The notes: generated by a model from the sequence alone, not told the origin. A stretch of 64,000 nt of DNA from Comamonas antarctica (GCF_013363755.1 NZ_CP054840.1:882001-946000); one strand, 5' to 3'. Numbered from the stretch's first letter, positions 43,995-52,934 are shown. Numbers and translations: made by a program.

Positions 43995-44966
43995 ATGGAT
44001 TCCAAGCGCAAGGTTCTGAAGATCATGGCCGCCGCCGGCCTGCTGGCGGTGTCCGGCATGGCGCTGGCGCAATCGGGCAAGCCGGTGCGCATGCTGCTGC
44101 CGCTGGCCGCGGGCGGCAGCTCCGACACCATCGGCCGCGCCGTGGCCAACGAGATGAGCAAGACGCTGGGCACCACCATCGTTGCCGAAAACAAGCCCGG
44201 TGCCTCTGGCACGCTGGCACTGGGCGAAGTGATCCGCACGCCCGTCAGCAACCCGACCTTCGGCCTGGTGCTGGGCTCGACGCTGGCCGTGGTGCCGCAC
44301 CTGATGAAGGTGCCCTATGACAGCGTCAAGGACGTCAAGCCCGTGGTGCAGCTGGGCATCACCCCCTTCGTGCTGCTGGTCAACAAGAACCATCCCGCCA
44401 AGAACCTGGCCGAATTCGTCGCGATGTCGAAGCGCAAGCCGCAGACCTTTGGCTCGTATGGCGCGGGCACTTCGAGCCATGTCACGGGCGAGGCCTTCAA
44501 CAACGCCGCCGGCCTCAAGCAGGTGCATGTGCCCTACAAGGGCACGGCGCCCGCGATCAATGACCTGCTGGGCAGCCAGGTCGACTCGGTGGTCGCCGAC
44601 TTCGGTGTCGCGGGCCAGCACATCGGCAAGGACGGCAAGCTGCGCGCGCTGGCCGTGACCGGCCCGGCGCGTTCCGAAGGCTTCCCCGACGTGCCGACGT
44701 TCGGCGAGCAGGGCTATGCCTCGATGAACGATCTGGTCGGCTGGATCGCTTTCGTCACCTCGTCGGCCACCTCCGACGAACAGGTCGCGAGCTGGGCCAA
44801 GGCCGCATCGAACGCGCTGCGCGTGCCCGAAGTGCGCCAGCGCCTGGTCTCGCAGGGCTATGTGCCCGCGGGCACCTACGGCAAGGAGTTCGACAAGATC
44901 GTCGCCGACGAGCCCGTGCGCTGGGGCGGCCTGATCAAGGCGTCGAACATCACGCTCGAGAACTGA
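43995..44966 (+). CDS. Bug/TctC-family periplasmic substrate-binding protein
   Basis: A 323-residue binding protein from ATG 43995, with AGGAGA 6 bases upstream. The signal peptide (residues about 1-25, ending GMALAQ) precedes KPVRMLLPLAAGGSSD, the family opening, and VPYKGTAPAINDLLG follows. It binds a small carboxylate-type solute in the periplasm. No TctA/TctB membrane genes are adjacent. It is the last gene of the TetR-controlled operon, so its ligand may be the acid activated by the ligase (inference). A strong hairpin follows. Confidence 0.92.
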   Translation: MDSKRKVLKIMAAAGLLAVSGMALAQSGKPVRMLLPLAAGGSSDTIGRAVANEMSKTLGTTIVAENKPGASGTLALGEVIRTPVSNPTFGLVLGSTLAVVPHLMKVPYDSVKDVKPVVQLGITPFVLLVNKNHPAKNLAEFVAMSKRKPQTFGSYGAGTSSHVTGEAFNNAAGLKQVHVPYKGTAPAINDLLGSQVDSVVADFGVAGQHIGKDGKLRALAVTGPARSEGFPDVPTFGEQGYASMNDLVGWIAFVTSSATSDEQVASWAKAASNALRVPEVRQRLVSQGYVPAGTYGKEFDKIVADEPVRWGGLIKASNITLEN

Positions 44967-45286
44967 CATGGCGCGCCTGCGGGCCCCGGCGCGGGGCCCG
45001 CAGGCGCGGTGGCTCAGGCATCACGCGGGAGCTGCTGGAGGCATGGGCCTTCCAGCGGGCTTGCCGCGTTTTTTTGCGCCTGGGCCATGGCAACTGCCTT
45101 GGCGAACGGGGCCTTGCGGCACGTTCGGGAGGCTTGTTCCATGGAGCCATGGTAGCGCCGGGTGCGGCGCAGGCCAAAGAAGAAGATCGCGTTTGCAAGC
45201 GCCGAATCGGCATATGCGCGCGGCGCCGAGGCCAGCGGCATCGCCTGCGGCCCCGGCCGGCCGGGCTGCGATGCTGGCGGCGCCGG
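44967..45286. other. 320-base spacer between convergent operons
   Basis: No supported gene. It opens with a 15-base perfect hairpin (44973-45007) without a T-run. The remainder is GC-rich. On the minus strand an open frame of about 75 codons (45014-45241) continues just past the antiporter stop, but it has no ribosome site or recognisable domain and I do not call it. Confidence 0.55.
44973..45007 (+). terminator. 15-bp perfect hairpin after the Bug gene, possible terminator
   Basis: GCGCCTGCGGGCCCC (44973-44987) pairs fully with GGGGCCCGCAGGCGC (44993-45007) around a 5-base loop, starting 7 bases after the Bug stop codon. There is no U-tract, so it may stabilise the 3' end or end transcription together with other signals. 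Confidence 0.5.
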
Positions 45287-46699
45287 TCAGAGCGCAATCT
45301 GCCCGCCGAGCAGTCCATACAGCCCGGCCGCGGCCGCGGCGCCCGCCAGCAGCAGGATGGGGCGTTCGAAGGGCTCGAAGACCAGCGCCCCGTGTTCGCG
45401 CCGCGCCCAGGCATAAAGCAGGCTGCCGGGCACGTAGAGCAAGGCCGTCAGCAGCACATATTGCAGGCCCGCGGCGACGAACATGAACACGGTATAGGCG
45501 AGGGCCACCCAGGCAACCGCCCGGTCCTTGCGCGCCGCGCCGCCGGCGCGCGTGAGCACAACGGCATATCCCGCGACCATCAGATAGGGAAACAGCGCGG
45601 TGACGCTGGCCATGTCCAGCATGAAGTTGAACGCGTCGGTCGACCAGTGGGTGGAGATGACGAACAGCGACACGATGGCATTGGTGGCCCACAGCGCATT
45701 GGCCGGAACGCCGTTGCGGTTTTGCGCGGCGAAAAGCCGCGGCATGTCGCGCGAGCGCGCCGCGGCATACAGCACTTCTGCGCCCATCAGCGTCCAGGCC
45801 AGGTAGGCGCCCAGCACGGCCACCAGCACCGCCACCGACACCATCAGCGCGCCCCACGGCCCGACCGCCTGTTCCAGCACGCCGGCGAGCGACGGCTTGG
45901 CCGCGGCGGCAATCTGCTGCGGGCTGGCGATGCCATAGGGCAGCAGCGTGATGGCCACCATCAGCCCGGTCACGCCCACAAAGCCCAGCAGCGTGGCGCT
46001 GCCGACATCAGCGCGCTTTTTCGCGTAGCGCGAATAGACGCTTGCGCCTTCGATGCCCAGGAACACGAACACCGTGATCAGCATGGTGTCGCGCACCTGC
46101 GTCCACAGCGGCTTGCCGGCCATGCCGGCGCCCCCGTGGAAATTCGCCCGGAACAGATCGGCATTGAAGGCCACCACCATCGCCACGATTGCCACCAGCA
46201 AGGGCACGAGCTTCGCAATGGTGACGACGGTGTTGATGAAGGTCGCCTGTTCCACGCCGCGCAGGATCAGCAGGTGGAACGACCAGATGCCCAGCAATGC
46301 CACCGCGATCGCGCCCAGGCTGCTGCCTCCGCCGAATATCCCGGGGAAAAAGCGGCCCAGCGTCGTGCAGATCAGCACCCAGTAAAAGACATTGCCCAGG
46401 CAACTGCCCAACCAATATCCAAACGCCGAGAGAAAACCCAGGTAATTGCCGAAACCCGCCTTGGCATAGGCAAATACTCCGGAATCGATATCGGGGCGCT
46501 TTTGCGCGAGCCATTGGAAAACCCGGGCCAGCGCATACATGCCCGCGCCCGCAATGGCCCAGGATACGAGCGCGCCCAAGGGGCCGGTGGCCATGGCGAA
46601 GCGCCCGGGCAGATTGAAGATTCCCGCGCCGACCATGGAGCCTACCACCACGGCAATCAATGCGGGCAAAGACAATTGCCCGTGTTTTTCTTCGGCCAT
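45287..46699 (-). CDS. APC-family basic amino acid antiporter (arginine/ornithine ArcD-like)
   Basis: A 470-residue, 12- to 14-helix amino acid/polyamine antiporter. The N-terminus (LSLPALIAVVVGSMVGAGIF) and the ALARVFQWLAQKRPDIDSGV segment match the APA group (arginine:ornithine, lysine:cadaverine). It exchanges a basic amino acid for its catabolic product across the inner membrane. No arginine deiminase or decarboxylase genes are adjacent, so the exact pair is open. It is divergent from the EAL gene, with 211 bases between the two starts. Confidence 0.88.
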   Translation of the reverse strand: MAEEKHGQLSLPALIAVVVGSMVGAGIFNLPGRFAMATGPLGALVSWAIAGAGMYALARVFQWLAQKRPDIDSGVFAYAKAGFGNYLGFLSAFGYWLGSCLGNVFYWVLICTTLGRFFPGIFGGGSSLGAIAVALLGIWSFHLLILRGVEQATFINTVVTIAKLVPLLVAIVAMVVAFNADLFRANFHGGAGMAGKPLWTQVRDTMLITVFVFLGIEGASVYSRYAKKRADVGSATLLGFVGVTGLMVAITLLPYGIASPQQIAAAAKPSLAGVLEQAVGPWGALMVSVAVLVAVLGAYLAWTLMGAEVLYAAARSRDMPRLFAAQNRNGVPANALWATNAIVSLFVISTHWSTDAFNFMLDMASVTALFPYLMVAGYAVVLTRAGGAARKDRAVAWVALAYTVFMFVAAGLQYVLLTALLYVPGSLLYAWARREHGALVFEPFERPILLLAGAAAAAGLYGLLGGQIAL

Positions 46700-46910
46700 G
46701 AAAACCTTGTGAATATCTGGAAGCGACGGTTTTTACCACGGCGCCAGAATGCCGGACGCGCATGCAGCGCGGCCATTTGTAAAATCGGATGTGCAAATGA
46801 ACCAAATGCCGGCTGCGGCAAAAACGGGCGCGATTTGCGCTCCGGGACGGGCTTGTGCCGGGTCAGGGTATTGGCGGCCACATGCCCGGGGCGCTCATCC
46901 TGCGCGCAGA

Positions 46911-47753
46911 ATGTTCCGCATGCACCCGCTTCCCCACTCCACCCCTCATACGTCGTTTCCCGCCGGCTTCGTTCCACTGCACGGCAGTGCGCAGGACTGC
47001 GAGGATTGCGCGCGGGGCGAGCGCCTGCCGTTTCAGTTCGACTACGCGTACCAGCCCATCGTCGACCTGGCCAACGGCCGCGTGTTCGCGCACGAGGCGC
47101 TGGTGCGCGGGCCGCATGGCGAAAGCGCGATGTCGGTGCTGTCGCAGGTCGACGAAAGCAACTGCTACCGCTTCGACCAGGCCTGCCGCGTCAAGGCCAT
47201 CAAGGGCGCGGCCGAGCTGGGTATCCAGGAGCTGGTGTCGATCAACTTCCTGCCCAATGCGATCTATAAGCCCGAGCTGTGCATTCGCACCACGCTGGCC
47301 GCGGCCCGGGCGCACGGCTTCCCGCTGGACAGGATTATCTTCGAGGTGACCGAAGGCGAGCGCGTCAAGGACGGCCCGTGGTTTGCCGAAATCCTGCGCG
47401 AGTACCAGCGCTGCGGCTTCAAGACCGCCATCGACGACTTCGGCGCGGGTTTCGCGGGCATGAAATTGCTGGCGGACTTCCAGCCCGACATCGTCAAGAT
47501 CGACATGGACCTGATACGCAATGTCGACAGCCATCGCCCGCGCCAGGCCATCGTGCGCAGCCTGGTGCGGCTGTGCGAGGAACTGGGCATCGAGGTCATC
47601 GCCGAAGGCATAGAGACCCCGGGCGAGCGCGACTTCCTGCGCGACATCGGCATCCACCTGATGCAGGGCTATCTGTTCGCCAAGCCGGCGTTCCGCGCGA
47701 TTGCCGAAGTGCCGGATGTGGCGTTCGGCACGGCGCCGCGGCGCCGGGACTGA
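46911..47753 (+). CDS. stand-alone EAL-domain c-di-GMP phosphodiesterase
   Basis: A 280-residue protein that is almost entirely an EAL domain (from about residue 40). All catalytic landmarks are present: EALVRG, Asn in SINFLPN, Glu in FEVTE, DDFGAGFAG, Lys in IVKIDMD, Glu in VIAEGIET and Gln in MQGYLFAKP. It should hydrolyse c-di-GMP to pGpG. A short N-terminal part has a CEDC pair (Cys30, Cys33) before the domain, a possible metal or redox site. It is cytoplasmic, since no membrane helix is seen. Start ATG 46911 is chosen because upstream codons give a poor, proline-rich extension. It could lower the signal that drives the PgaCD synthase encoded 8.5 kb away (inference). Confidence 0.9.
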   Translation: MFRMHPLPHSTPHTSFPAGFVPLHGSAQDCEDCARGERLPFQFDYAYQPIVDLANGRVFAHEALVRGPHGESAMSVLSQVDESNCYRFDQACRVKAIKGAAELGIQELVSINFLPNAIYKPELCIRTTLAAARAHGFPLDRIIFEVTEGERVKDGPWFAEILREYQRCGFKTAIDDFGAGFAGMKLLADFQPDIVKIDMDLIRNVDSHRPRQAIVRSLVRLCEELGIEVIAEGIETPGERDFLRDIGIHLMQGYLFAKPAFRAIAEVPDVAFGTAPRRRD

Positions 47754-47770
47754 AGCGCTGTGCGCCATGA

Positions 47771-47795
47771 AAAAGGCACCCGCGCGGGGTGCCTT
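47771..47795 (-). terminator. rho-independent terminator of the amidase/TRAP operon
   Basis: AAGGCACCC (47773-47781) pairs perfectly with GGGTGCCTT (47787-47795) around a 5-base loop. Read on the minus strand it is followed by a run of Ts, so it terminates the operon that ends with the amidase. It lies between that gene and the convergent EAL gene. Confidence 0.8.
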
Positions 47796-47818
47796 GGGTC
47801 GGGGGCGGGCGCCCGTGC

Positions 47819-49144
47819 TCAGCGCTGCAGGAACTGCTCGAGCGCCGCGGCCACGGCCAGCAGCGCCCGGTCGGCGTTGCGCTGACCGACCAGCATCAGG
47901 CCGACCGGCATCTCGCCAGGCGCGCGCGGCAGCGGCAGCGACACTGCGGGCAGGTCATAGAAGTTGAACACCGAGGGGTTGCGCAGCACCAGCATGTTGG
48001 TGCGGTGGAACAACTCCTCGTCGTCCAGGCTGGCGATCGTCGGCGCGATCACCGGCACCGTGGGCAGGGCCAGGATGTCGTAGTCGGCCAGTGCCGCATC
48101 GAGCCGCGGCAGCAGCGCCGCACGCGCCTGCTGCACGCCCACGTAATGCGGCGCGGCAATCGTCTCACCGCGGCGCAGGCGCGACAGCACCAGCGCGTCG
48201 AGTTCATCGTCCTTGCCCGCGGCGAGCAGCGCGGCGTGCACATGCGCGGCCTCGGCGGCGATCAGCGTGCCCTTTTCCTGCAGCCGGAACGGCGCGCCCA
48301 GCAGCTCGTCGAGCGCCAGGTCGTCGACGCGCGCCTGCGCTGCCTTGAGGTCCGACAGCGCGGCCTCGAATGCCGCGAGCACCTGCGCGTCGGCTTGCGT
48401 GAACAGCAGCCCGCGCGGCACGCCCACGCGCAGCCCGGCCACGCGGCGCTGCCCGAGCGGCTGCCAGGGCTGGCCCGACAGCACCGCATCGGCACGCGCG
48501 CAGTCGGCCACGTCGTCGGCCAGCGGGCCCAGCGTATCGAGCGAGAACGACAGCGGGAAAGCGCCTTCGCGGCTCACGCGCGCCTGGGTCGGCTTGAAGC
48601 CGGTCAGCCCGTTGAAAGCCGAGGGAATGCGGATCGAGCCGCCGGTGTCCGAGCCGATGGCGAGCTCGCACATGCCGCGCGCCAGCGCCACGCCCGCGCC
48701 CGACGACGAGCCGCCGGGAATGCGCGAGGCATCGCGCGCGTTGCCGGGCGTGCCGTAGTGCGGATTGATGCCGATGCCCGAGAACGCGAACTCGGTCATG
48801 TTGGTCTTGCCGATGATGACCGCGCCCGCGGCGCGCAGGCGCTGCACGACCACCGCGTCCTGCGCGGCCGGGGGCGCGTCGCGCAGTACCTTGGAGCCGG
48901 CGGTGGTGGTCTCGCCGGCCACGTCGAGCAGGTCCTTGATGGAGACGATGCGCCCGTCGAGCGGGCCCAGCGTGATGCCGGCCGCCGTGCGCGCATCGGC
49001 GGCCGCGGCCGCGGTCAGTGCCGAATCGGCGTAGACGCGGGTGAAGATGCGCGCGCCTTCCGCGCCTGCATCGGCAATGCGGCGCAGCGCCTCGCGGGTA
49101 CGGTCTGTGCAGGAGATGTGCAGGTTCATGGACGGCGGCTCCAT
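47819..49144 (-). CDS. amidase signature-family hydrolase
   Basis: A 441-residue amidase with the Ser-cisSer-Lys triad: Lys70 in SIKDLLD, cis-Ser146 in GGSSSGAG, and nucleophile Ser170 in SDTGGSIRIPS. It hydrolyses a carboxamide, releasing ammonia or an amine, in the cytoplasm. The start at 49144 overlaps the DUF2848 stop as TGATG, so translation is coupled; an internal ATG at 49129 is possible. It is the last gene of a TRAP transporter operon, so the imported solute may be an amide or be converted to one (inference). Confidence 0.9.
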   Translation of the reverse strand: MEPPSMNLHISCTDRTREALRRIADAGAEGARIFTRVYADSALTAAAAADARTAAGITLGPLDGRIVSIKDLLDVAGETTTAGSKVLRDAPPAAQDAVVVQRLRAAGAVIIGKTNMTEFAFSGIGINPHYGTPGNARDASRIPGGSSSGAGVALARGMCELAIGSDTGGSIRIPSAFNGLTGFKPTQARVSREGAFPLSFSLDTLGPLADDVADCARADAVLSGQPWQPLGQRRVAGLRVGVPRGLLFTQADAQVLAAFEAALSDLKAAQARVDDLALDELLGAPFRLQEKGTLIAAEAAHVHAALLAAGKDDELDALVLSRLRRGETIAAPHYVGVQQARAALLPRLDAALADYDILALPTVPVIAPTIASLDDEELFHRTNMLVLRNPSVFNFYDLPAVSLPLPRAPGEMPVGLMLVGQRNADRALLAVAAALEQFLQR

Positions 49145-49836
49145 CAGGCCACTTCGGGCAGCACTTGCACTTCGTAGCGGTGGCGCAGCGAACGCTGCAG
49201 CACCGGGTCGTGCAGCTCCATCTCGAATACGTTCGACGGGCGGATGCCGCCGATGGCGCCCACGGTGCCGCAGGTCATGACGCTGCCCTCGGCAAACGTG
49301 GCGGCGCCGGTCGAGGCCAGGTAGCCGGCGATCAGGTCCTCGGGGGTGCGCAGCGTGGCCATGGGGCCGTCCTGGTAGGGCTTGCGCTCCCCGTCCTCGA
49401 CGATCCACGAGCGCAGCACCAGTTCGTCGATGTGGTTTGCCACATCGGCATACAGCCAGGCATCGCGCGCCGCGGGCTTGGCGCAGACCTGCTTGGACAG
49501 CGCCACGCTGTGCGCCTCGAGCTTGCGGTCGGTATGGTCCGAGGCGATGCTGATGCACAGCTGGCCCTCGGCCTGGAACACCAGGGCCTCGATCTCGCCC
49601 GACGAGTGCGGGCCGACGACCTGCACCACGGCTTCCTGCGTGAACTGGTTCTGGCCGATGCGGTAGTAGAGCGGCACGCTCGACGGCCGCGGCACGCCCA
49701 GCTCGGCGAGTTCCTCGATGTGGTGCTCGATCGCGGCCAGGTCGCGGCCGGCCCAGCCGGCGACGATCAGCTGCTGCAGCGGGACTTCCACGCTGCGCGT
49801 CTGGCCCTGGGATTCGATATTGAAGATGGCTTTCAT
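49144..49836 (-). CDS. DUF2848-family protein
   Basis: A 230-residue soluble protein of the DUF2848 family, recognised by the SVPLYYRIG segment, SDHTDRKLEAHSVALSKQVC and the C-terminal FEMELHDPVLQRSL. The fold is related to fumarylacetoacetate hydrolase-like enzymes, and DHTDR may be part of a metal or active site (inference). It lies between the TRAP permease and the amidase, a recurring arrangement in Burkholderiales (recollection), which suggests a step in degrading the transported compound. The true reaction is unknown. Confidence 0.85.
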   Translation of the reverse strand: MKAIFNIESQGQTRSVEVPLQQLIVAGWAGRDLAAIEHHIEELAELGVPRPSSVPLYYRIGQNQFTQEAVVQVVGPHSSGEIEALVFQAEGQLCISIASDHTDRKLEAHSVALSKQVCAKPAARDAWLYADVANHIDELVLRSWIVEDGERKPYQDGPMATLRTPEDLIAGYLASTGAATFAEGSVMTCGTVGAIGGIRPSNVFEMELHDPVLQRSLRHRYEVQVLPEVA

Positions 49837-49864
49837 GTGGTTTCCAATGCGTGTGAGGTTTCGG

Positions 49865-51148
49865 TCAGCCGAAGGTGTTGGGCATCCACAGGGCGATGCC
49901 CGGGAACAGCGCCAGCAGCAGCAGCATCAGCGCCATGGCGGCGACAAAGGGCAGGGCGCCGATGATCACGGCGTTCATCGAGCCGGACTTGCGCAGGCTC
50001 TGCACCACGAACAGGTTCATGCCCACGGGCGGGGTGATCAGCGCGGCTTCCACCAGGATGATGATCATGATGCCCAGCCAGATCGGGTCGAAGCCCAGGC
50101 CGATCATCACCGGCGCGACGATGGGAATCGTGGTGATCATCATGGACAGCGTCTCCATGAAGCAGCCCAGCACCAGGTAGAAGGCCACCAGCACCAGCAG
50201 CATCATCGCGGGCGACAGGCCCAGCCCGCCGATGAAGTCGGTGATGGCGTTCGTCAGGCCGGTGGCCGACATCACGAAGTTCAGGAAGCTGGCCGCAATC
50301 ACGATCAGCATGATCATCGCGGTGGAGCGCATGGTGCCCTCGACGGCCTCGCGCAGCATGCCCCAGGTCAGGCGGCGGTAGCACGCGGCCAGCACCAGCG
50401 CGCCGGACACGCCCAGGGCCGCGGCCTCGGTGGGCGTGGCCAGGCCGGCATAGATCGAGCCCACGACCAGGAAGAAGATGCCCAGCGGCGGCAGCAGGTT
50501 GACTAGGCTGCGCAGGCGCTCGTTCCAGGACGCATGGATATTCTTGCCGCCCCATTGCGGTTTGATCACGCAGGCGATGACGATGGTCAGAATGAACAGC
50601 AGCGCCAGCAGGAAGCCCGGGATGATGCCGGCGAGGTACAGCTTGGGCACCGACGAATTGGTCAGCACGCCGTACAGCACCAGGTTGATCGAGGGCGGGA
50701 TCAGGATGCCCAGCGTGCCGCCGGCGGCCAGGCTGCCGAGGAACAGCGGCTCGTTGTAGCCATGCTTCTTGATCTGCGGAATGGCCACCGTGCCCACCGT
50801 CGCGGACGTCGCCACGCTCGAGCCAGAGGTGGCGGAGAAAAGCGTCGAGGCACCGATGTTGGCGTGCATCAGGCCGCCGGGCAGCCAGGACAGCCACAGG
50901 CTCATCGACTGGTACATGCGCTCGGCCAGGCCGGCGCGCAGCAGGATCTCGCCGAGCAGGATGAACAGCGGGATCGCGACCAGCAGGAATTCGTTGTTCG
51001 CGCTCCAGGAGATCTCGCCGAGCGCGCGCGACAGCGGCAGCATGGAGAACATCGGGTCCAGCGTCAGTCCCAGCACGCCGAGCGCGGCGCCGACGGGAAT
51101 GCTCAGCCCGATCAGCACCATCAGAAGGGTCAATGCGGTGGCAATCAT
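49865..51148 (-). CDS. TRAP transporter large permease subunit (DctM family)
   Basis: A 427-residue polytopic permease of the DctM/SiaM type, the ion-coupled pore of a tripartite ATP-independent periplasmic transporter. SATSGSSVATSATVGTVAIP and LVEAALITPPVGMNLFVVQ are the family signatures lining the transport site. It starts at ATG 51148 and overlaps the small subunit gene by four bases. Together with the small subunit and the binding protein it imports an organic acid-like solute using a sodium gradient. Confidence 0.94.
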   Translation of the reverse strand: MIATALTLLMVLIGLSIPVGAALGVLGLTLDPMFSMLPLSRALGEISWSANNEFLLVAIPLFILLGEILLRAGLAERMYQSMSLWLSWLPGGLMHANIGASTLFSATSGSSVATSATVGTVAIPQIKKHGYNEPLFLGSLAAGGTLGILIPPSINLVLYGVLTNSSVPKLYLAGIIPGFLLALLFILTIVIACVIKPQWGGKNIHASWNERLRSLVNLLPPLGIFFLVVGSIYAGLATPTEAAALGVSGALVLAACYRRLTWGMLREAVEGTMRSTAMIMLIVIAASFLNFVMSATGLTNAITDFIGGLGLSPAMMLLVLVAFYLVLGCFMETLSMMITTIPIVAPVMIGLGFDPIWLGIMIIILVEAALITPPVGMNLFVVQSLRKSGSMNAVIIGALPFVAAMALMLLLLALFPGIALWMPNTFG

Positions 51149-51771
51149 GCGGCGGCCTTCTGTCTTTCGGATTGGATCAAGCGCTCGCCATTGGCGGCTT
51201 CCTCTTCGGCTTCTTCCTGCGCCGAGCGCACGCCGCACAGTTCCTGCAGCGCTGCGAGGTCGCCGGTGACCAGCAGGTAGGAGGAGCGCGCGAGCATCAG
51301 CGTCATCACCACGCACATCCACAGCAGGCCTAGGAACCACAGGCCCTGCGGAATCCACAGCGGCGTGGCCATGGTCGAGTTGGCGGTGGAGTTCTGCAGC
51401 CACGAGGCGGACACCACGTCCTTGGCATACCAGGTCAGGACGACCATGAACACCCCCAGGGCCACGACCGACAGCCAGTCGAGCAGTGCCGCGACCTTGA
51501 CCGGCAGCAGCTGGTAGAGCACGTCGACGCGCACGTTGGCGCGCTGCAGCGTGGCGAAGGCCAGCGCCCAGCTGGTGCTGATGGCAAACGCAAAGCTCGA
51601 CAACTCGTCGGCGCCGCCGGAGGTAAAGCCCCAGAACTTGCGCGCAATGACGTCGAAACTGATGAGCAGGACGCTCGCGATGACCAGCGCGCCGGCGGCC
51701 CACACCGCGTACTGCGACAGCACGTTGGCGTAGCGCAGCGGCGCCCAGGTCTTGGGGGGGACGGAGTGCAT
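51145..51771 (-). CDS. TRAP transporter small permease subunit (DctQ family)
   Basis: A 208-residue protein with four hydrophobic helices (for example VWAAGALVIASVLLISFDVI, and VALGVFMVVLTWYAKDVV) and the DVIARKFWGF element typical of DctQ. It scaffolds the large subunit. The C-terminal tail is charged (AQEEAEEEAANGERL) and longer than average. It is 50 bases downstream of the binding-protein gene, with a hairpin in between. Confidence 0.9.
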   Translation of the reverse strand: MHSVPPKTWAPLRYANVLSQYAVWAAGALVIASVLLISFDVIARKFWGFTSGGADELSSFAFAISTSWALAFATLQRANVRVDVLYQLLPVKVAALLDWLSVVALGVFMVVLTWYAKDVVSASWLQNSTANSTMATPLWIPQGLWFLGLLWMCVVMTLMLARSSYLLVTGDLAALQELCGVRSAQEEAEEEAANGERLIQSERQKAAA

Positions 51772-51792
51772 GACTCTTCCTTTTCAATGGCG

Positions 51793-51810
51793 GGCGGCCG
51801 CGCGGCCGCC
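51793..51810 (-). terminator. intercistronic hairpin between TRAP binding protein and permease genes
   Basis: GGCGGCC (51793-51799) pairs with GGCCGCC (51804-51810) around a GCGC loop. No T-run follows on the minus strand, so it is more likely an attenuator or message stabiliser, keeping binding protein levels above permease levels. Confidence 0.5.
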
Positions 51811-51821
51811 GGTGGCCGCTT

Positions 51822-52865
51822 TTACTTCTTTGCCGTCAGGCCGACGACCTTGCCCACGGTGGCGTTGAAGTCGTTGACGCATTGCGCGTTGCAGCGCGCG
51901 GCCCATTTGGGCAGCACCGATTCGTTCAGCAGCTTCTTGAGCAGCGCGTGGTCGGCCTCGGTGGGCTTGACCAGCACCATCTTGCCCTTGACCGGCTGGG
52001 TGCAGGCGGCGGCGCCGGTGTTGCAGTCGTAGCCTTCCTGGGTCTGCTTGCCGGCCGCGACCCAGATGTCATTGACCAGGGTCTTGAACTCGGTGGTGAT
52101 CAGCTGCTGCACGCCGGGGTTGAGCTTGTCCCAGGCCTTCTTGTTGACGGCGTGGATCTGCTGGTTCCAGTTGATCGGCAGCGCATACAGGTGGGTGGAG
52201 ACTTCGTACCACTTGGCCGAGTAGCCCGACAGCGAGCCGGTGATGGCGCAGTCGACCACCTTGTTCTGCAGCGCCGGCACCACTTCGCCGAATGCCATGG
52301 TCACGCTCGCGCCGCCCAGCGCCTCGATCAGCTCGGCCTGGGTGCGGCTGGATGTGCGCACCTTCTTGCCCTTGATCGAGGTAAGGTCCTTGATCTCGGC
52401 GTTGCAGAACAGCACCTGGGCCGGATAGGTGGACATGCCCAGCACCTTGATGTTGGAGCCGGCGTAGAACTTCTCGTAGGCCGGCTGGAAAGCCTCGGTC
52501 ACGGCGCGCGCGGTCTTGACGTCGGGCGCCAGGCCGGCCAGGTCGATGGCCTCGTTGATCGGGTTGTCGGCGGCGAAGTAGGCCAGCGTCGAGGTGCCGA
52601 ATTCAATCACCCCCGAGCTCATCAGGCGGATCAGTTCCGGGCCCTTGAGGCCCATGTCGTTGAAGCCCTTGATATCGGCCGTGACCTTGCCGCCCGAGGC
52701 CGCGGGAATGGTCTTGGTCCAGAACGGCTTCTCGAACTCGTTGTACAGGCTCAGGTTGCTGAGGCCACCGACCACCTTGAGCTGGGTTGCGGGCAATTGC
52801 TGGGCTTGGGCGCTGGAGACGAAAGCTGCAGCAGACAGGGCCACGAGGGAAAGTGCACGATGCAT
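51822..52865 (-). CDS. TRAP transporter periplasmic solute-binding protein (DctP family)
   Basis: A 347-residue binding protein. The start at 52865 is supported by AAGGA seven bases upstream and an immediate signal peptide (MHRALSLVALSAAAFVSSAQA). The DctP family features are present, with the solute-anchoring Arg in the GKKVRTSSRTQAE segment. A Cys-rich C-terminal part (YDCNTGAAACTQP, AARCNAQCV) is unusual and may form disulfides. It heads the minus-strand operon and is divergent from the GntR gene. Confidence 0.92.
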   Translation of the reverse strand: MHRALSLVALSAAAFVSSAQAQQLPATQLKVVGGLSNLSLYNEFEKPFWTKTIPAASGGKVTADIKGFNDMGLKGPELIRLMSSGVIEFGTSTLAYFAADNPINEAIDLAGLAPDVKTARAVTEAFQPAYEKFYAGSNIKVLGMSTYPAQVLFCNAEIKDLTSIKGKKVRTSSRTQAELIEALGGASVTMAFGEVVPALQNKVVDCAITGSLSGYSAKWYEVSTHLYALPINWNQQIHAVNKKAWDKLNPGVQQLITTEFKTLVNDIWVAAGKQTQEGYDCNTGAAACTQPVKGKMVLVKPTEADHALLKKLLNESVLPKWAARCNAQCVNDFNATVGKVVGLTAKK

Positions 52866-52934
52866 GATGAAATCCTTGCAGGTCAGGCGGTGAGAACCCG
52901 ATTTGGTGCGTTGTTGCACCAATCTGGAGAAATA

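Noticed and set aside
45014..45241. 75-codon minus-strand frame after the antiporter
   Set aside because: No ribosome site, no recognisable motif, and its composition is as expected for chance.
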